22,065 nucleotides of DNA. It comes from a virus. The notes under the pieces are model-generated. The model was not told the DNA's origin and ran no database searches. It saw only the letters and a list, made by a program, of their open reading frames with translations. The position numbers and the translations under genes were made by a program. This document shows positions 21,168 through 22,065 of this stretch, one piece after another. Location of the stretch: IMG/VR virus record IMGVR_UViG_3300025141_000868, positions 1 to 22,065 of that record; one strand, 5' to 3'. Numbering within the stretch: position 1 is the stretch's first letter; each line of letters starts with the position of its first letter.

Positions 21168-21709
21168 TATTTTTTACCTCTCTTTTTCTTTGTTGGGCCG
21201 GTGCACATTTCTTCGGCTTCTTTTTTCGAAAGGCTTTTCTTTCGACTCTTGGCCGGCTTGTCTTTTTGTGCGCATGCCCAGCGCCTCTGTTTGTGCGAAT
21301 AGACCTCATAGAGCGCATTATTAATAGAAACCTCGACACACTCTTCATGAGTCTGTCCTGGGTGCGCTTCCTCGCATTTCGTATCATGATGAACGCAAGG
21401 ATCATAGTGACCTAATAAATTTTGCAAGTCTGTGAAATAGCTCTTATATCGCACTTCATCTGATGGGTACTCTTTTTCTTGCCACTCATCGAGCATGTGC
21501 CCTATTTCAATCAACAGGCTAATGAATCCGTCTTCTGCGTTTTGTTCTGGGCCATAAGGCTCTCTATCAGGACTGTCCGCTTCTTCGCCGGGTCGACCAG
21601 CAACAGCTCCAAGCGTGCCGGCTTTACCACCAAAATTACCAACGTTGCCAAATTCTTGAAGAAGCTCTTCTTTGATAATCTGCTTAAGTTGGGACTTGGT
21701 GAGCTTCAC
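21167..21709 (-). CDS. Leader-bearing protein with Cys/His cluster and basic tail
   Basis: This 180-residue protein starts with GTG 21709 in a GTGA overlap with the preceding gene, giving the leader (M)KLTKSQLKQIIKEELLQE with I-K-E at 12-14. A Gly-rich linker follows (GNVGNFGGKAGTLGAVAG), then a helical domain (SLLIEIGHMLDEWQEKEYP). Next is a Cys/His cluster at about residues 103-122 (DPCVHHDTKCEEAHPGQT, then HEEC) that could bind a metal. The tail is strongly basic (KPAKSRKKSLSKKEAEE, ending KKKRGKK). A basic tail and protease-type leader would suit a DNA-associated internal head protein. The metal site is unproven, and no family is recognised. Confidence 0.6.
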   Translation of the reverse strand: MKLTKSQLKQIIKEELLQEFGNVGNFGGKAGTLGAVAGRPGEEADSPDREPYGPEQNAEDGFISLLIEIGHMLDEWQEKEYPSDEVRYKSYFTDLQNLLGHYDPCVHHDTKCEEAHPGQTHEECVEVSINNALYEVYSHKQRRWACAQKDKPAKSRKKSLSKKEAEEMCTGPTKKKRGKK

Positions 21710-21954
21710 TTTATAAATCTCCCCATCTCCTGTTCAATAACAGTGTGGCTCTCTGAAAACGCTTTGATGGAGGCCGTTACGCCTTCCTGATTTTTTGGGC
21801 CCGTATACCACTCTTCAAACAAAGCTGCTGCATTTGTCTTGTTCAAAATTTTATCGCCAATTCCAAGTTCATAACAGGCATTTTTAAAAAGCACAGTAAT
21901 ATCTACGGGCTCTTCTTTCACAAACCAAGATTTAATTGTATCTAATAGTCTCAT
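21706..21954 (-). CDS. Small conserved-looking protein, unknown
   Basis: This 82-residue soluble protein starts MRLLDTIKSWFVKEEPVDIT. It is mainly helical (VLFKNACYELGIGDKILNKT; AALFEEWYTGPKNQEG) with no motif I recognise. Its ATG lies about 20 nt after the stop of the truncated upstream gene, and its end overlaps the next start as GTGA, so it belongs to the same operon. Composition is ordinary for the window. No function can be given. Confidence 0.5.
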   Translation of the reverse strand: MRLLDTIKSWFVKEEPVDITVLFKNACYELGIGDKILNKTNAAALFEEWYTGPKNQEGVTASIKAFSESHTVIEQEMGRFIK

Positions 21955-21973
21955 GTCGCTAATCCATTCATAC

Positions 21974-22065
21974 TTAGTATTCTTCTTCTTCTTCTCGATA
22001 CAGAAGGGGCCCCTGCGGACTAAGCATCGTATCCCAGAATTGAGCCGCAGCGGCGGGGTCGGTGT
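21974..22065 (-). CDS. C-terminal end of an unidentified gene, partial
   Basis: The minus strand is open from the window edge to TAA at 21974 in the frame that gives the C-terminus TDPAAAAQFWDTMLSPQGP followed by LLYREEEEEY. I prefer this frame because the composition is protein-like and the stop lies about 20 nt before the next ATG. One other frame is also open further downstream but gives an Arg/Pro-rich, unlikely product. With only 30 residues, no function can be suggested. Confidence 0.45.
   Translation of the reverse strand, partial: TDPAAAAQFWDTMLSPQGPLLYREEEEEY

Noticed and set aside
1-22065. tRNA genes, CRISPR arrays, insertion sequences, integrase or attachment sites
   Set aside because: Looked for by eye in the gaps and among proteins. 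No cloverleaf, spaced direct repeats, transposase or recombinase was seen, and the gaps are too short for most of these.

Overview
The window is a continuous stretch of a tailed-phage genome: the head-assembly and DNA-packaging region of a myovirus of the T4 superfamily, only distantly related to T4 itself. All credible genes lie on the minus strand, so biological order runs from high to low coordinates. Genes are tightly packed, most with 1 to 35 nt stop/start overlaps. The T4-type hallmarks are a large terminase (16405-17991), a portal (14378-16396), a prohead protease (11598-12203), a scaffold-like protein (3722-4933) and a major capsid protein (1892-3694). Most genes have Shine-Dalgarno sequences of AGGAG type, fitting a bacterial host that uses them. 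The host cannot be named from this sequence. The overall style (many conserved unknowns, beta-rich MAYN proteins, a bS21 homologue) resembles uncultivated marine T4-like phages; that is an impression from memory, not a search result.

Layout in transcription order. (1) 22065-18000: the end of a truncated gene, then small unknown genes. Three adjacent ones look like a lysis-type membrane cassette: a two-helix holin-like protein, a spanin-like anchored coiled coil, and a protein with a signal peptide and a C-terminal anchor. A zinc-ribbon-like protein and three proteins with a related N-terminal leader (MKITKxxLKxIIxEEL) also lie here. (2) 17991-11598: terminase, portal, two conserved unknowns, a DUF1360-like membrane protein, another leader-bearing protein, a possible 34-residue ORF and the prohead protease. 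(3) 11605-9922: two probable head-core proteins and a phage-encoded ribosomal protein bS21. (4) 9883-4998: five beta-rich, low-complexity structural proteins, four of which end in a related C-terminal module (candidate decoration or fibre proteins). (5) 4933-1: scaffold, major capsid protein, a 72-residue charged protein in its own transcription unit, a neck-type protein and the start of another structural gene.

Regulation. Three strong minus-strand intrinsic terminators are visible, after the 529-residue protein, after the major capsid protein and after the 72-residue protein. A 10-base motif read as (T/G)ACTATTTAT on the coding strand occurs in four intergenic gaps. It shares TACTATT with the T4 late-promoter consensus as I recall it (TATAAATACTATT), so these are candidate late promoters.

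Most unusual signals. First, a shared N-terminal leader ending in I-x-E occurs on several otherwise unrelated proteins. It resembles a T4 capsid-targeting sequence cut by the gp21-type protease and may mark a set of packaged, possibly injected, proteins. Second, a bS21 gene is translationally coupled into the late head operon. No tRNA, CRISPR array, insertion sequence or integrase was seen.
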